This document shows positions 1 through 8,550 of a stretch of DNA of 64,000 nucleotides, in pieces. The notes under the pieces are model-generated. The model did no database searches. It was not told the origin of the DNA and saw nothing but the letters and a program-made list of their open reading frames with translations. This stretch comes from an uncultured Sutterella sp. (lineage in GTDB: Bacteria > Pseudomonadota > Gammaproteobacteria > Burkholderiales > Burkholderiaceae_F), in the NCBI GenBank assembly GCA_949287305.1, contig CASEFX010000034.1, forward strand, positions 310,001-374,000. Reading direction: 5' to 3'. Position 1 is the first letter of the stretch. Every line of letters starts with the position of its first letter. A program made the translations under genes and the position numbers.

Positions 1-567
1 TTGGGTGGCAAGCGTTCGGCGAACGGCCGTCGCGCTCGTTTTGTGCGGCGGCATGGAAAAGAAGGTGACGTAGCCCGCGCCCTTTTCCGAGAGGCGCCGG
101 GGCTCGACCGTGCGTTCGGCCGCCCAGCGGCGGACGGCCTCGTCCGGGGCCGTCTCGACGCCCTCGCGGGCGGCGACGGCGATGTGCGCGAAATCCGTGA
201 TTTCGCGCCAGCGCACCCAGGTGGAGAAATTGTTCCACTGATCGCTCCCCAGAAGGAGAACGACCGGCATCGAATCGCCCGTCCGGCGGCGAATCGCCTC
301 GAGCGTCTCGATCGTATAGGTTTTCCCCGGCCGCAGCACTTCGCGTTCGTCCACGCGAAAGCGGGGGTCGTATTGTAGCGCATGCCTGAGCATCGTCACG
401 CGGTGAAAGGCGGACGTCACGCGTTTTTTCTGCCACGGGTCGCCCGCGGGCAGAAAATCGACGCGAAGGATCGGCAGGGCCTCGAGGGCCGCTTCGGCGA
501 GCGCCAGGTGTCCCCGGTGAACGGGGTCGAAGGTGCCGCCCAAAAGAGCAAAACCGCGGCGCATCAT
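1..567 (-). CDS. nadD: Nicotinate-nucleotide adenylyltransferase, partial (3' end beyond window)
   Basis: Adds AMP to nicotinate mononucleotide in NAD synthesis (cytoplasm). The frame opens with MMRRGFALLGGTFDPVHRGH, which holds the nucleotidyltransferase motif GGTFDPxHxGH near the N-terminus. Later it reads LLLGSDQWNNFSTWVRW, typical of NadD. No stop occurs before the left edge, so about 189 residues are visible. Two ATGs sit in tandem (567 and 564); the first lies one base past the stop of the upstream gene, suggesting translational coupling. Very likely nadD; the C-terminal half cannot be inspected here. Confidence 0.93.
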   Translation of the reverse strand, partial: MMRRGFALLGGTFDPVHRGHLALAEAALEALPILRVDFLPAGDPWQKKRVTSAFHRVTMLRHALQYDPRFRVDEREVLRPGKTYTIETLEAIRRRTGDSMPVVLLLGSDQWNNFSTWVRWREITDFAHIAVAAREGVETAPDEAVRRWAAERTVEPRRLSEKGAGYVTFFSMPPHKTSATAVRRTLATQ

Positions 568-568
568 G

Positions 569-1189
569 TCAGGGGTTCGTCGCTTGAGAACTGAAGAGCC
601 GCACGGCGCGCCCGTCTTCAAAACGGACGCCCAGCCAGTTGAGTTCGAGCATCTGGAAGTTCCGCTCGTTTCGGAGGAACCGCTGACTGAACCAGTAGTG
701 CCAGCCGTCGGCGGCGTCGAGCGACGCGGGACCGAGGAGTTCGAGCACGGCGTCTTTCGTCATGCCGAGTCCCACTTTGCCGAGCCGAACGGGGAGACGC
801 TCGGGCGCAAGAGACCGGCAGACGGGATCGGGCTTTTCGCCCTCGGCCATCCATTCGAGTTGTGCTTCGGAGACGCGCGGACCGTCGGTCGCGATGAGCC
901 AGAGACGCATGGGGCGACCGCCTTCGGTGCCCGCAAGGCACAGGATGTCGCGGCGAAAGATGCCGCGACCTTCTGAGAGACGCATGCCGCCCGTATGCAG
1001 GGCCACGTCTTCGAGCGTCGTCTTCTCGAGCGTCACGACGGGCTTGCCGAGACGCACGAAGGGAGCGGGAGGCTCGGTGAGGGTGGCCGGGGCGTCCATG
1101 AGCGTGGCGGGATAGCCCGCGGGACCGCCCGCAGCCGATGCGGCGCCCGAAAGGAGGGCGAGGATCGGAATGAGGAAAGCAAAACGCAT
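569..1189 (-). CDS. Exported BamE/SmpA-like hypothetical protein
   Basis: A 206-residue protein. Residues 1-20 form a signal peptide with a hydrophobic core (IPILALLSGAASA) and an Ala-x-Ala type cleavage site. No lipobox cysteine is present, so it is probably a soluble periplasmic protein. Around residues 136-155 the stretch VGLGMTKDAVLELLGPAS, followed later by WHYWFSQR, resembles the repeat unit of BamE/SmpA-like folds (a GMTxxxVxxLLGxP pattern). It directly precedes nadD in the same direction with a 1-bp gap. The specific role is not recognisable; the BamE link is a motif-level inference only. Confidence 0.7.
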   Translation of the reverse strand: MRFAFLIPILALLSGAASAAGGPAGYPATLMDAPATLTEPPAPFVRLGKPVVTLEKTTLEDVALHTGGMRLSEGRGIFRRDILCLAGTEGGRPMRLWLIATDGPRVSEAQLEWMAEGEKPDPVCRSLAPERLPVRLGKVGLGMTKDAVLELLGPASLDAADGWHYWFSQRFLRNERNFQMLELNWLGVRFEDGRAVRLFSSQATNP

Positions 1190-1264
1190 GGCGGACCTTT
1201 CAGAGTGACCTTCTTACTAGAGAACTTAGCATTGCGCGCTCTCGCTTTGGGAAAGTCGGCCCCG

Positions 1265-1308
1265 AAAATGCGTGAAGGCACGTTTCCGCGTGCGAAAACG
1301 TGCCTTCA
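1265..1308 (-). terminator. Terminator after purD
   Basis: Thirteen-base perfect arms (TGAAGGCACGTTT at 1273-1285 and its complement at 1296-1308) around a 9-nt loop lie just beyond the purD stop. On the minus strand a short U-rich stretch follows (1265-1270). The tract is weak but the hairpin is strong. Confidence 0.7.
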
Positions 1309-1326
1309 GCAGGAGGAAAAGTCGAC

Positions 1327-2610
1327 TTAGCGGCCGATCGCGCGGTAGCCGATGTCGGAGCGCATCTGCATGCCGTCGAACTTCACCTTGCGGGCGGCTT
1401 CATAGGCGTGCTCCTGCGCGGCCTTGACCGTGTCGCCGAGACCCACGACGCACAGAACGCGGCCGCCCGAAACGATCGTGAGGCCTTCGTCGTCCAAAGC
1501 GGTGCCCGCGTGGAAGACGTGCGTTTCGGCGTCGTCTTCGGGGAGCGCTTCGATGACGGCGCCCTTTTCGGGACGCGTCGGATAGCCGCGGGCGGCGCAG
1601 ACGACGCCGAGCGCCGTGCGCGGATCCCATTCGACCGTCTTTTCGTCGAGCTTCCCTTCGATCGCGGCTTCGACGAGTTCGGAGAAGTCGCTCTTCATGC
1701 GCATCATGATGGGCTGCGTTTCGGGGTCGCCGAAGCGGCAGTTGAATTCGAGCGTGCGAACGACTGGAGCGCCGTCCTTGCCGCGGGAAATCATGAGGCC
1801 CGCGTAGAGGAAGCCCGTGTAGCGGATGCCGTCTTCGGCCATGCCGCGAACGGTCGGGAGAATGATGTTTTCCATCGCCTGACGGTAGATTTCTTCCGTC
1901 ACGCACGGGGCGGGCGAGTAGGCGCCCATGCCGCCCGTGTTGGGACCCTGGTCGCCGTCGAGGAGACGCTTGTGGTCCTGCGAGGTCGCCATCGGAAGGA
2001 CGTGTTCGCCGTCGACCATGACGATGAAGGAGGCTTCTTCGCCGTCGAGATAGTCTTCGATGACGACGCGGGCGCCGGCGTTCCCGAATTCATGGCCTTC
2101 GAGCATCATGTCGATCGCTTCGTGGGCGGCCTCTTCCGTCATCGCGACGACGACGCCCTTGCCGGCGGCGAGGCCGTCGGCCTTCACCACGATCGGGGCG
2201 CCCTTCTTCGCGACGTATTCGTGCGCGGCGGCGGGATCGGTGAAGCTTTCGTAGTCGGCGGTGGGAATGCCGTGGCGCTTCATGAAGGCCTTGGCGAAGT
2301 CCTTGGAGCTTTCAAGCTGCGCCGCGGCGCGCGTGGGCCCGAAGATGCGAAGGCCGCGGGCGCGGAACTTGTCCACGATCCCGGCGGCGAGCGGCGCTTC
2401 GGGACCGACGAGCGTGAAGGCGACGCCTTCGCGTTCGGCGAAGTCGGCGAGCTGATCGAGATTCGTGACGGGGAGGTTTTCGAGACCTTCGGTCACGGCC
2501 GTTCCGGCATTGCCCGGGGCCACGAACACCTTTTCCACGCGGGGACTTTGCGCAAGGCGCCAGGCGAGGGCGTGTTCACGGCCGCCGTTGCCGATAACGA
2601 GAAGCTTCAT
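1327..2610 (-). CDS. purD: Phosphoribosylamine-glycine ligase (GAR synthetase)
   Basis: Joins glycine to phosphoribosylamine with ATP, the second step of purine synthesis. The 427-residue length is normal for PurD. It opens MKLLVIGNGGREHALAWRL, the PurD signature, with the PGNAGT loop near residue 32. The ATP-grasp region has VVKADGLAAGKGVVVA, and NTGGMGAYSPAP and EFNCRFGDPETQ are further PurD hallmarks. It stands apart from the other purine genes of the window (purC, purE, purK, purB, purM). It has its own terminator and is followed on the same strand by the BamE-like gene. Confidence 0.98.
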   Translation of the reverse strand: MKLLVIGNGGREHALAWRLAQSPRVEKVFVAPGNAGTAVTEGLENLPVTNLDQLADFAEREGVAFTLVGPEAPLAAGIVDKFRARGLRIFGPTRAAAQLESSKDFAKAFMKRHGIPTADYESFTDPAAAHEYVAKKGAPIVVKADGLAAGKGVVVAMTEEAAHEAIDMMLEGHEFGNAGARVVIEDYLDGEEASFIVMVDGEHVLPMATSQDHKRLLDGDQGPNTGGMGAYSPAPCVTEEIYRQAMENIILPTVRGMAEDGIRYTGFLYAGLMISRGKDGAPVVRTLEFNCRFGDPETQPIMMRMKSDFSELVEAAIEGKLDEKTVEWDPRTALGVVCAARGYPTRPEKGAVIEALPEDDAETHVFHAGTALDDEGLTIVSGGRVLCVVGLGDTVKAAQEHAYEAARKVKFDGMQMRSDIGYRAIGR

Positions 2611-2654
2611 ATGCGGGCTCCGAGAGAAAGGGTAAAAAGGGTGTTGCGAATTCT

Positions 2655-2684
2655 CGCAAAAAAGGCCCGCGAACGCGAGCCTTT
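2655..2684 (-). terminator. Terminator after yebC
   Basis: Arms at 2661-2670 and 2675-2684 (GGCTCGC/GCGGGCC type with one mismatch) are followed on the minus strand by a run of six U (2658-2663). It lies between the yebC stop and the purD start, so purD probably has its own promoter. Confidence 0.8.
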
Positions 2685-2696
2685 CGGAGGGAAAAA

Positions 2697-3431
2697 TTAC
2701 TCTTCGTCGTCGAAGACGGCCGAGGTGTAGACCTGCTGCACGTCGTCGAGATCTTCGAGGGCGTCGATGAGCTTTTGCATCTTCGCGGCGTCGTCACCAG
2801 TCAGGACCGTTTCGTTCAAGGCCTTGTAGGTGATTTCGGACATTTCCGGGGTGAGGCCGGCGGCTTCGAAGGCCTTCGTCACGGCGTCGAAGGCGCTCGG
2901 ATCGCAGGTGACTTCGACGGAGCCGTCGTCGGGATCGGTGACGACGTCGTCGGCGCCGGCTTCAAGCGCGGCTTCCATCACGGCGTCTTCGGAGGTGCCC
3001 GGCGCGAAGAGGAATTCGCCCACGTGCTTGAACATGAAGGAGACCGAACCTTCGGTACCCATGTTGCCGCCGTTCTTCGTCAGGGCGTGACGGACGTCGG
3101 CGACGGTGCGCACGCGGTTGTCCGTCGTGCAGTCGATGATGAGGGCCGCACCGCCCACGCCGTAGCCTTCGTAGCGGACTTCTTCGTAGGAGACGCCTTC
3201 GAGCTGACCCGTACCCTTGAGGATGGCGTTGTTGATCGTGTCCTTCGGAACGTTGCCCGCGCGCGCCTTCACGAGGGCGAGACGAAGACGGGAGTTGGTG
3301 TCGGGATCGCCGCCGCCGAGACGGGCGGCCACGATGATTTCGCGGACGAGCTTCGTCCAGAGGTTGGAGCGCTTGGCGTCCTGACGGCCCTTACGGTGCT
3401 GAATGTTGGCCCACTTGGAATGACCGGACAT
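2697..3431 (-). CDS. yebC: YebC/PmpR family protein (TACO1 family)
   Basis: A 244-residue member of the TACO1/YebC family, known as transcriptional regulators or, by newer work, translation factors easing ribosome stalling. It starts [20 protein letters not shown], the family signature, and carries [21 protein letters not shown] in the central domain (written here from residue 85 on). The length matches the family. The acidic tail ends in FDDEE. It is followed by its own terminator. Assignment to the family is certain; which of the two roles it plays cannot be told from sequence. Confidence 0.96.
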   Translation of the reverse strand: MSGHSKWANIQHRKGRQDAKRSNLWTKLVREIIVAARLGGGDPDTNSRLRLALVKARAGNVPKDTINNAILKGTGQLEGVSYEEVRYEGYGVGGAALIIDCTTDNRVRTVADVRHALTKNGGNMGTEGSVSFMFKHVGEFLFAPGTSEDAVMEAALEAGADDVVTDPDDGSVEVTCDPSAFDAVTKAFEAAGLTPEMSEITYKALNETVLTGDDAAKMQKLIDALEDLDDVQQVYTSAVFDDEE

Positions 3432-3581
3432 GATGTACCTTTTTTTCTTGTGCAGACCTCGGCGAGGCCTCGCAAAACGTCGGCCTGGCGCACGGGGAAT
3501 CGGATTGAATGCGAAGGAGAGTCCCTCGGAATCGGGGGCCCTCGAAAGAATGCGCTATTCTAGCGCAAAAAGAGGGGGACG

Positions 3582-3616
3582 AAAAAAGCCGAAGCCCGGC
3601 GGATGCGGGCTTCGGC
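3582..3616 (-). terminator. Terminator after the M20 amidohydrolase
   Basis: Eleven-base perfect arms (GCCGAAGCCCG at 3588-3598, complement at 3606-3616) are followed on the minus strand by six U (3582-3587). It is a classic rho-independent terminator just below the stop of the gene at 3638. Confidence 0.9.
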
Positions 3617-3637
3617 TTCGTTCAAAGAAGAGGCTTA

Positions 3638-4915
3638 TCAGCCGAGAACACGTTCAACGGCGTTGGCCCAGACGTTGAGGCCCTGCTTGACGGCGTTTTC
3701 GTCGATGTCGAACTTGGCCGTGTGATGGCCCGACGGACGGTCGGCGCCGAGCACGAAGAAGGCCGCCTTGCCGCCGTGCGCCTGCACGCGGCGGGCGATG
3801 ATCGTGGCGTCTTCGGAGCCGCCGAAATTCATGGCGTCTTCGCGCACGTTGATGCCTTCGACGGCGCCCGCGGCTTCGCGCAGCACGTCGACGAGTTCGT
3901 CGTCGTTCGTGAGGTCGACGGCTTCGCCCATCTTTTCGATGTGGTATTCGCAGCCCTGAGCCTTGGCGCAGCCTTCGATGATGGCGACAGCCGAGTCGTA
4001 CATGTACTGGTTGATTTCACCCGTTTCGCCGCGGACTTCCATCTTGAGGAGCGCGTTCGAGGGGATGACGTTGCGGCCTTCGCCGGCGATCATCTGGCCG
4101 ACGTTGATGCGGGTCATGCCGGAACCGTGGCGGGCGATGCCGAGGAGCTGCACGACGGCGTTGGCGGCGCAGGCGAGCGCGTTGCGGCCGGCGTTGGGTT
4201 CGACGCCCGCGTGGGCGGGGCGACCCTTGAAGGTGACGTCGAGCTTCGTCGTGCAGAGGAACCCGTACGGACGGATCGAGACTTCGCCCGACTTGCACAT
4301 CATGGCGACGTGGGCGGCGAGGAAGTAGTCGGCGTCGTCGACGATGCCCGAGGCGGCCATGCCCGCGGCGCCGCGCACGCCTTCTTCGGCGGGCTGGAAG
4401 AGGATCTTGAAGCGGCCCTTCAGTTCATCCTTGTGGTCGGCGACCCAGTGGGCGAGCGCAAGGCCCGTCGAGGTGTGGGCGTCGTGACCGCAGGCGTGCA
4501 TCAGGCCCGGACGGGTCGAGATGAAGCCTTCCTTGGCGGGAATGTGGTCGGCGTCGGTCGATTCGGTGACGGGCACGCAGTCGATGTCGAAGCGAACGGC
4601 GAGCGTGGGACCGGGACGGCCCGTGTCGAGCACGCCGACGCAGCCCGTGAGGCCGTCCATTTCGGCGAGGAGTTCTTCGGAAACGCCGTTTTCGCGCGCA
4701 TAGGCGATGCCGGCGTCAACGACCTTCTGCGAACGACCGAGGCAGTTGTCGGGATTGATCACCTTTTTGCCCGTGAGGACTTCGTAGCCGTAGGAACGAA
4801 GCGTCTCGATGATGAAGGCGGTGGTGCGGAATTCGCTCCAGCCTTCTTCCGGCATGGTGTGAAGATGACGGCGAATTTCGATGAGTTGATCGTTGTAAGC
4901 GCAAGTAGAGGCCAT
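3638..4915 (-). CDS. M20-family metal-dependent amidohydrolase/aminoacylase
   Basis: A 425-residue cytoplasmic peptidase-M20 family hydrolase of the amidohydrolase/carboxypeptidase (HipO/AbgA-like) group, expected to split N-acyl or amide bonds of amino acid derivatives. Metal and catalytic motifs are visible: RRHLHTMPEEGWSEF at the start, HACGHDAHTSTGLALA, and LFQPAEEGVRGAAGM. The dimerisation domain motif VTFKGRPAHAGVEPNAGRNAL is also there. The ATG at 4915 is chosen because TAGGAGA lies 10 nt before it; an upstream in-frame ATG at 4951 would place the Shine-Dalgarno inside the gene. It is divergent from a second M20-type gene at 5136. The substrate is unknown. Confidence 0.9.
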   Translation of the reverse strand: MASTCAYNDQLIEIRRHLHTMPEEGWSEFRTTAFIIETLRSYGYEVLTGKKVINPDNCLGRSQKVVDAGIAYARENGVSEELLAEMDGLTGCVGVLDTGRPGPTLAVRFDIDCVPVTESTDADHIPAKEGFISTRPGLMHACGHDAHTSTGLALAHWVADHKDELKGRFKILFQPAEEGVRGAAGMAASGIVDDADYFLAAHVAMMCKSGEVSIRPYGFLCTTKLDVTFKGRPAHAGVEPNAGRNALACAANAVVQLLGIARHGSGMTRINVGQMIAGEGRNVIPSNALLKMEVRGETGEINQYMYDSAVAIIEGCAKAQGCEYHIEKMGEAVDLTNDDELVDVLREAAGAVEGINVREDAMNFGGSEDATIIARRVQAHGGKAAFFVLGADRPSGHHTAKFDIDENAVKQGLNVWANAVERVLG

Positions 4916-5135
4916 TTTGTAAGCGTCTCCTAAAAGGATGGGTGGGCGCAAAGAGCGCCCGTGTCGAGCACACTATAGGCGCATCGTTCGGGAATGTCAT
5001 CAGGGAAAGTTTTGGGTCTTGTAGAAGACTTCTCCTCGGGCATTCGACACTCGCTAAACGCAACGTTTTCCCGTAGGATTAGGCTTGCGAAAAATGAGGA
5101 TCCCTTCGGGTCCGAATCAAACAAAGGAGATGGAA

Positions 5136-6395
5136 ATGGCGCTTTCTGCCGAAGTCAAGGATTTTGCCCGTCGACTCTTCGACACGGTCCGTGAAATGAG
5201 CGCGGACGTGCGCGGCGTGACCCGTCAGGGGTACGGTCCCGTGGAAACGAAGGTCCTCGAATTTCTGAAGGACGAAGGCCGCAAGCTCGGTCTCGAAATC
5301 GAAACCGATGCGGCGGGGAACGTCTGGATGACGATGAAGGGGCGCGATTCGACGCGTCCGGCCTTCGTGGCCGGAAGCCACGTCGACAGCGTCCCGCAGG
5401 GCGGCAACTTCGACGGCCTTGCGGGCGTCGTCGCGGCCTTGGTCGCCGCGAAGCACATGCACGACGAAGGCGTCGTTCCCGCGGTCGACTACCGCGTCCT
5501 CATGATGCGCTGTGAAGAAAGCTCCTTCTTCGGCAAGGCCTATGTGGGGTCGCTCGGCATGCTCGGCCGCCTGAAGGCCTCGGACCTCGCGCTTCGCCAC
5601 CGCACGGAGGCGGGAACGCTCGCCGACGCGATCCGCTCGACCGGGGTCGATCCCGAACGTCTCACGACGGGCGAACCCGTCGTCGACGTGAAGAAAATCG
5701 GCGCCTTCGTGGAACTCCACATCGAACAGGGCCCGACCCTTACGAGCCGCGAATCGCCGCGCGTGGGCGTCGTCACGGGGATCCGCGGGAACATCCGCCA
5801 CAAGAACGTCGTGTGCCTCGGCGAAACCGCCCACTCGGGCGCCGTCAACAAGGAATACCGCCACGACGCGGTGATGGCCGCCGCGCACCTCTTTGCCGAA
5901 ATGGACGCCGCCTGGGACGAATTCCTCGCCGCCGGGAAGGACCTCGTCTTCACCGTGGGCGTTCTGAAGACGGGCGAAACGGCCGCGATCTCGGTGATCC
6001 CGGGCGAAGTGCGCTTCACGATCGACATGCGAAGCCTCAAGAAGGAAACGCTCGACGAATTCCACGCCCGCCTCGAGGCGGAAGCGAAGAAGCTCGAAGC
6101 CGCGCGCGGCGTGCGCTTCGTCTTTGACGACGCTCTCTACACGGCGCCCGCCGTGCTCTCCGACGACGTGTCCGAACGCCTCCACGCGGCGGCCCGCGAA
6201 GCGGGCATCCCCGTGATGCCGATCGCCTCGGGCGCGGGTCACGACTCGGCCGTCTTCGCGAACGCCGGCATTCCCGCGGCGATGATCTTCATCGCCAATC
6301 AGCACGGCTCGCACAACCCCGACGAAGCGATGGAACTCGATGACTTCATGACGGGTGCGGCGCTCCTGACGGAAACCGTGCTGCGCTATGCGTAA
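5136..6395 (+). CDS. Zn-dependent allantoate/N-carbamoyl-amino-acid amidohydrolase family
   Basis: A 419-residue member of the M20 hydantoinase/carbamoylase subfamily (AllC, HyuC and ureidoglycolate hydrolases). It cleaves a carbamoyl or amidino C-N bond. Visible motifs are GSHVDSVPQGGNFDGLAGV (metal site), RCEESSFFGKAYVGS, HIEQGPTL, GETAHSGAVNKEYRHDAV and the C-terminal SGAGHDSAVFAN with NQHGSHNPDE. The ATG at 5136 has AAAGGAG 6 nt upstream; the ATG at 5130 overlaps that site. It overlaps the next gene by 8 bp. Allantoate, beta-ureidopropionate and carbamoyl-amino acids are all possible substrates; sequence alone does not choose. Confidence 0.88.
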   Translation: MALSAEVKDFARRLFDTVREMSADVRGVTRQGYGPVETKVLEFLKDEGRKLGLEIETDAAGNVWMTMKGRDSTRPAFVAGSHVDSVPQGGNFDGLAGVVAALVAAKHMHDEGVVPAVDYRVLMMRCEESSFFGKAYVGSLGMLGRLKASDLALRHRTEAGTLADAIRSTGVDPERLTTGEPVVDVKKIGAFVELHIEQGPTLTSRESPRVGVVTGIRGNIRHKNVVCLGETAHSGAVNKEYRHDAVMAAAHLFAEMDAAWDEFLAAGKDLVFTVGVLKTGETAAISVIPGEVRFTIDMRSLKKETLDEFHARLEAEAKKLEAARGVRFVFDDALYTAPAVLSDDVSERLHAAAREAGIPVMPIASGAGHDSAVFANAGIPAAMIFIANQHGSHNPDEAMELDDFMTGAALLTETVLRYA

Positions 6396-7077
6396 GCCGA
6401 AGACCGCCGTACTCTTTCTCGAGAGCGACGAGATCCTGCGCGCGGGGGCCGTCTCGGTGCTCGAGGCGGACGGACGCTTCTCGGTGGGGCGCGCCCGAAA
6501 CGCGGCCGAAGCGAGACTCGAGTGGAGTCTGCGGCCCTCCGTTCTCGTGCTCCCCGTCGACCGGGAGGCCTTCGATCCGTTCGCGTGGCTCGCGGCCGCG
6601 CGCGAACGCGCGGGCGTGAGGGTTCTCCTCGCGCTCGAGCCCGACGTGAATCCCGCCTTCTTGAGGAGCCTTCTTCATAGGGGCGCCTGCGGGTACGTCG
6701 AGCGTACGAGCGACGTGGCGGGGCTCCCCAAAATGCTCGAGCAGGTCCTCCGCGAGGGGCGCCTCGAGGAAGGGGAAACCGTTCGCCGGGCGCTTGCCGA
6801 GTACGAGGCGCTTCGCGCGAAGCACGCGTCGCTTTTGAGCCTCTTTGAAGGGCTCTCCGACACGGCCTACGCTTCGCTCGTCGGACCGCTTGCGGGCGAC
6901 TCCGACGCCGAGACGGCGGAGCGTCTCTCGCGCGTCGTGCGAAGCGTGCGCGACGCGCGAAGCGAAGCGAAAAAGGCGCTTCTTCGCGCGGGCTTCACGC
7001 GCGAATCGGTGATCGCGGCCATCGAAGAGCTGAGGCTCGCCGAGAAGACGGCGGGACGCCTTCCGACGCTTCGCTGA
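6388..7077 (+). CDS. Degenerate NarL-type receiver-like protein, atypical output
   Basis: A 229-residue protein. Residues 1-120 follow the pattern of a NarL-type receiver: AVLFLESDEILRAGAVSVLEA, later SVLVLPVDREAF, and HRGACGYVERTSD before an amphipathic helix. The phospho-acceptor position appears to be Pro (VLVLP where LLLD is usual) and the conserved Lys is Arg. It is therefore probably not a working phospho-receiver. The C-terminal 100 residues are charged and helical, ending AKKALLRAGFTRESVIAAIE, and show no standard LuxR helix-turn-helix. Its 8-bp overlap with the amidohydrolase suggests co-translation. Function unknown. Confidence 0.75.
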   Translation: MRKPKTAVLFLESDEILRAGAVSVLEADGRFSVGRARNAAEARLEWSLRPSVLVLPVDREAFDPFAWLAAARERAGVRVLLALEPDVNPAFLRSLLHRGACGYVERTSDVAGLPKMLEQVLREGRLEEGETVRRALAEYEALRAKHASLLSLFEGLSDTAYASLVGPLAGDSDAETAERLSRVVRSVRDARSEAKKALLRAGFTRESVIAAIEELRLAEKTAGRLPTLR

Positions 7078-7101
7078 CTTCCATCTCACCCCGTAAACGA
7101 C

Positions 7102-7139
7102 GACTCCCCGAAGGGCCGAAACCCGACGGGGAGTCCTTA
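7102..7139. terminator. Shared bidirectional terminator
   Basis: Nine-base arms GACTCCCCG (7102-7110) and CGGGGAGTC (7127-7135) lie between the convergent ends of the receiver-like gene (+) and larA (-). A U-rich CCUUAU follows on the plus strand. One hairpin can serve both strands. Confidence 0.7.
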
Positions 7140-7158
7140 TATGGAGCCGAAAGAACGG

Positions 7159-8439
7159 TTAGGCGGCGACGCGCGGCACCGTGAGGCTGCCTTCGGGCAT
7201 CAGGATGACCGAGGGACGTTCGCCGACAAAGGTCTTCGCGAGCGCAAAGGCCTCTTCGGGCGTGTCGACCGCCGCGGTGAAGAGCATGTCGCGCGCGAGA
7301 TCGCGGTCAAGGCGAGAGACGAGAATGAAGCGCGCCTTCGAGAGCGGACGCGTAATGGCGAAGGCCTTGTTCGCGCCGATGCGGAAGTTTTCCTCGAGTT
7401 CCTTCTTGATCGCTTCCGGGGTCTTGAGACGGCGGAAGGTTTCTTCGAGAACGGCCGAGCCCGAGCCTTCCTCACAGTCGGCAAAGAGGATCACGACGCC
7501 GCCCTTCTTGACGGCGCAGGCCGCGTTGTCCATCGTCTTTTGCATCTGATAGACGTTGATGTCCTTCGGATAGCCGCCGCAGGAGGCGACGACGAGATCG
7601 GCTTCGTGCGGGATTTCGCAGCCGTAGACCTGATCGACGAAGCGGCAGGCTTCGTTGTGGGCGGCGACGTAGTCGCCCGCGAACATGCGAAGGAACTCGT
7701 GCTTGGCGTTGAGAATGGCGTTGAAGAGGAAGAGCGAGCGGCCCTTTGCAAAGAGCGCGACCCCTTCCATCTGGTCTTCGTAGCAGGGGTTCCCCTTCGT
7801 GATGCCGAGGCCCGCCTTTTCGTCGAGCATGAAGCTGTGGTTGACGCGGACGGTCTCCATGGCGGCGCAGCCCGGAAGAATCGCCTTGCGGCCGCCGCCG
7901 TAGCCCGAGAAGTAGTGGTGCACGATCGTCCCGGTGAGGATCACGTGGTCGACGTTGCAGAGTTCCTTGTGAATCCAGACGGGGGTGCCGCGGGAGGTGT
8001 CGCCGAAGTATTCGAAGTCTTCCGACTTCGTGGCGATGGAATTGAACATGCGAAGGCGCGATGCGACGTCTTCGCCCACCTGTTCGACCATTTCCTCGTG
8101 CGACATTTCGCGGTGCGTGCCGAGCGCGAAGACGATCTTCATGCTTTCGTCGGGGACGCCGAGGCGGTTCATTTCGTTCACGAGCACGGGCATGAAGTCG
8201 AAGCTGTTCGCCACGCGCGTCGGGTCGTTGCAGATGAAGGCGACGGTGTCGCCGGGCTTGACGATTTCCGCGATCGAGGGAAGACCGATCGGGTGATGGA
8301 TGGCTTCGAGGACGCCTTCGGCGACGTTTTCCATGACGGGGAAGGTCTCGGTGCGGACTTCCTTGAGGATGAGTTCGTCGTCGAGTTCGAAGGTCTTGCG
8401 GCCGCGGCCGTAGGCAAAGTCAAAGGTGCGGATCGACAT
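7159..8439 (-). CDS. larA: LarA-type lactate/2-hydroxyacid racemase
   Basis: A 426-residue LarA-family protein (nickel-pincer-nucleotide-dependent racemases of lactate and other 2-hydroxyacids). Motifs: CNDPTRVANS in the N-domain, FALGTHREMSHEEM with the catalytic-type His, HHYFSGYGGGRKAILPG carrying the His and Lys that hold the cofactor in LarA, and SCGGYPKDINVYQMQK. No larB, larC or larE cofactor genes are adjacent. The ATG at 8439 is preferred over the GTG at 8469 because the latter lies in the arm of a palindrome; neither has a strong ribosome site. The family is certain, the substrate is inferred. Confidence 0.85.
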   Translation of the reverse strand: MSIRTFDFAYGRGRKTFELDDELILKEVRTETFPVMENVAEGVLEAIHHPIGLPSIAEIVKPGDTVAFICNDPTRVANSFDFMPVLVNEMNRLGVPDESMKIVFALGTHREMSHEEMVEQVGEDVASRLRMFNSIATKSEDFEYFGDTSRGTPVWIHKELCNVDHVILTGTIVHHYFSGYGGGRKAILPGCAAMETVRVNHSFMLDEKAGLGITKGNPCYEDQMEGVALFAKGRSLFLFNAILNAKHEFLRMFAGDYVAAHNEACRFVDQVYGCEIPHEADLVVASCGGYPKDINVYQMQKTMDNAACAVKKGGVVILFADCEEGSGSAVLEETFRRLKTPEAIKKELEENFRIGANKAFAITRPLSKARFILVSRLDRDLARDMLFTAAVDTPEEAFALAKTFVGERPSVILMPEGSLTVPRVAA

Positions 8440-8460
8440 GATGAGGCAGTGAATATGAAA

Positions 8461-8492
8461 CTGCCGCACTTCGAAAGCTCGACGTGCGGCAG
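8461..8492. repeat. Inverted repeat between dcuB and larA
   Basis: CTGCCGCAC (8461-8469) and GTGCGGCAG (8484-8492) form a perfect 9-bp hairpin with a 14-nt loop. It sits between the dcuB stop and the larA start with no U-run, so it looks more like a processing or mRNA-stability element, or an operator, than an intrinsic terminator. Confidence 0.6.
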
Positions 8493-8550
8493 GAGGTCCT
8501 TATGAGATCTGGGTTACGCCGGCGACCGAGGCCGCCGGGTGATTTCAGAA

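Noticed and set aside
8461..8492. Palindrome as the intrinsic terminator of dcuB
   Set aside because: No U-run follows on the minus strand; listed as an inverted repeat only.
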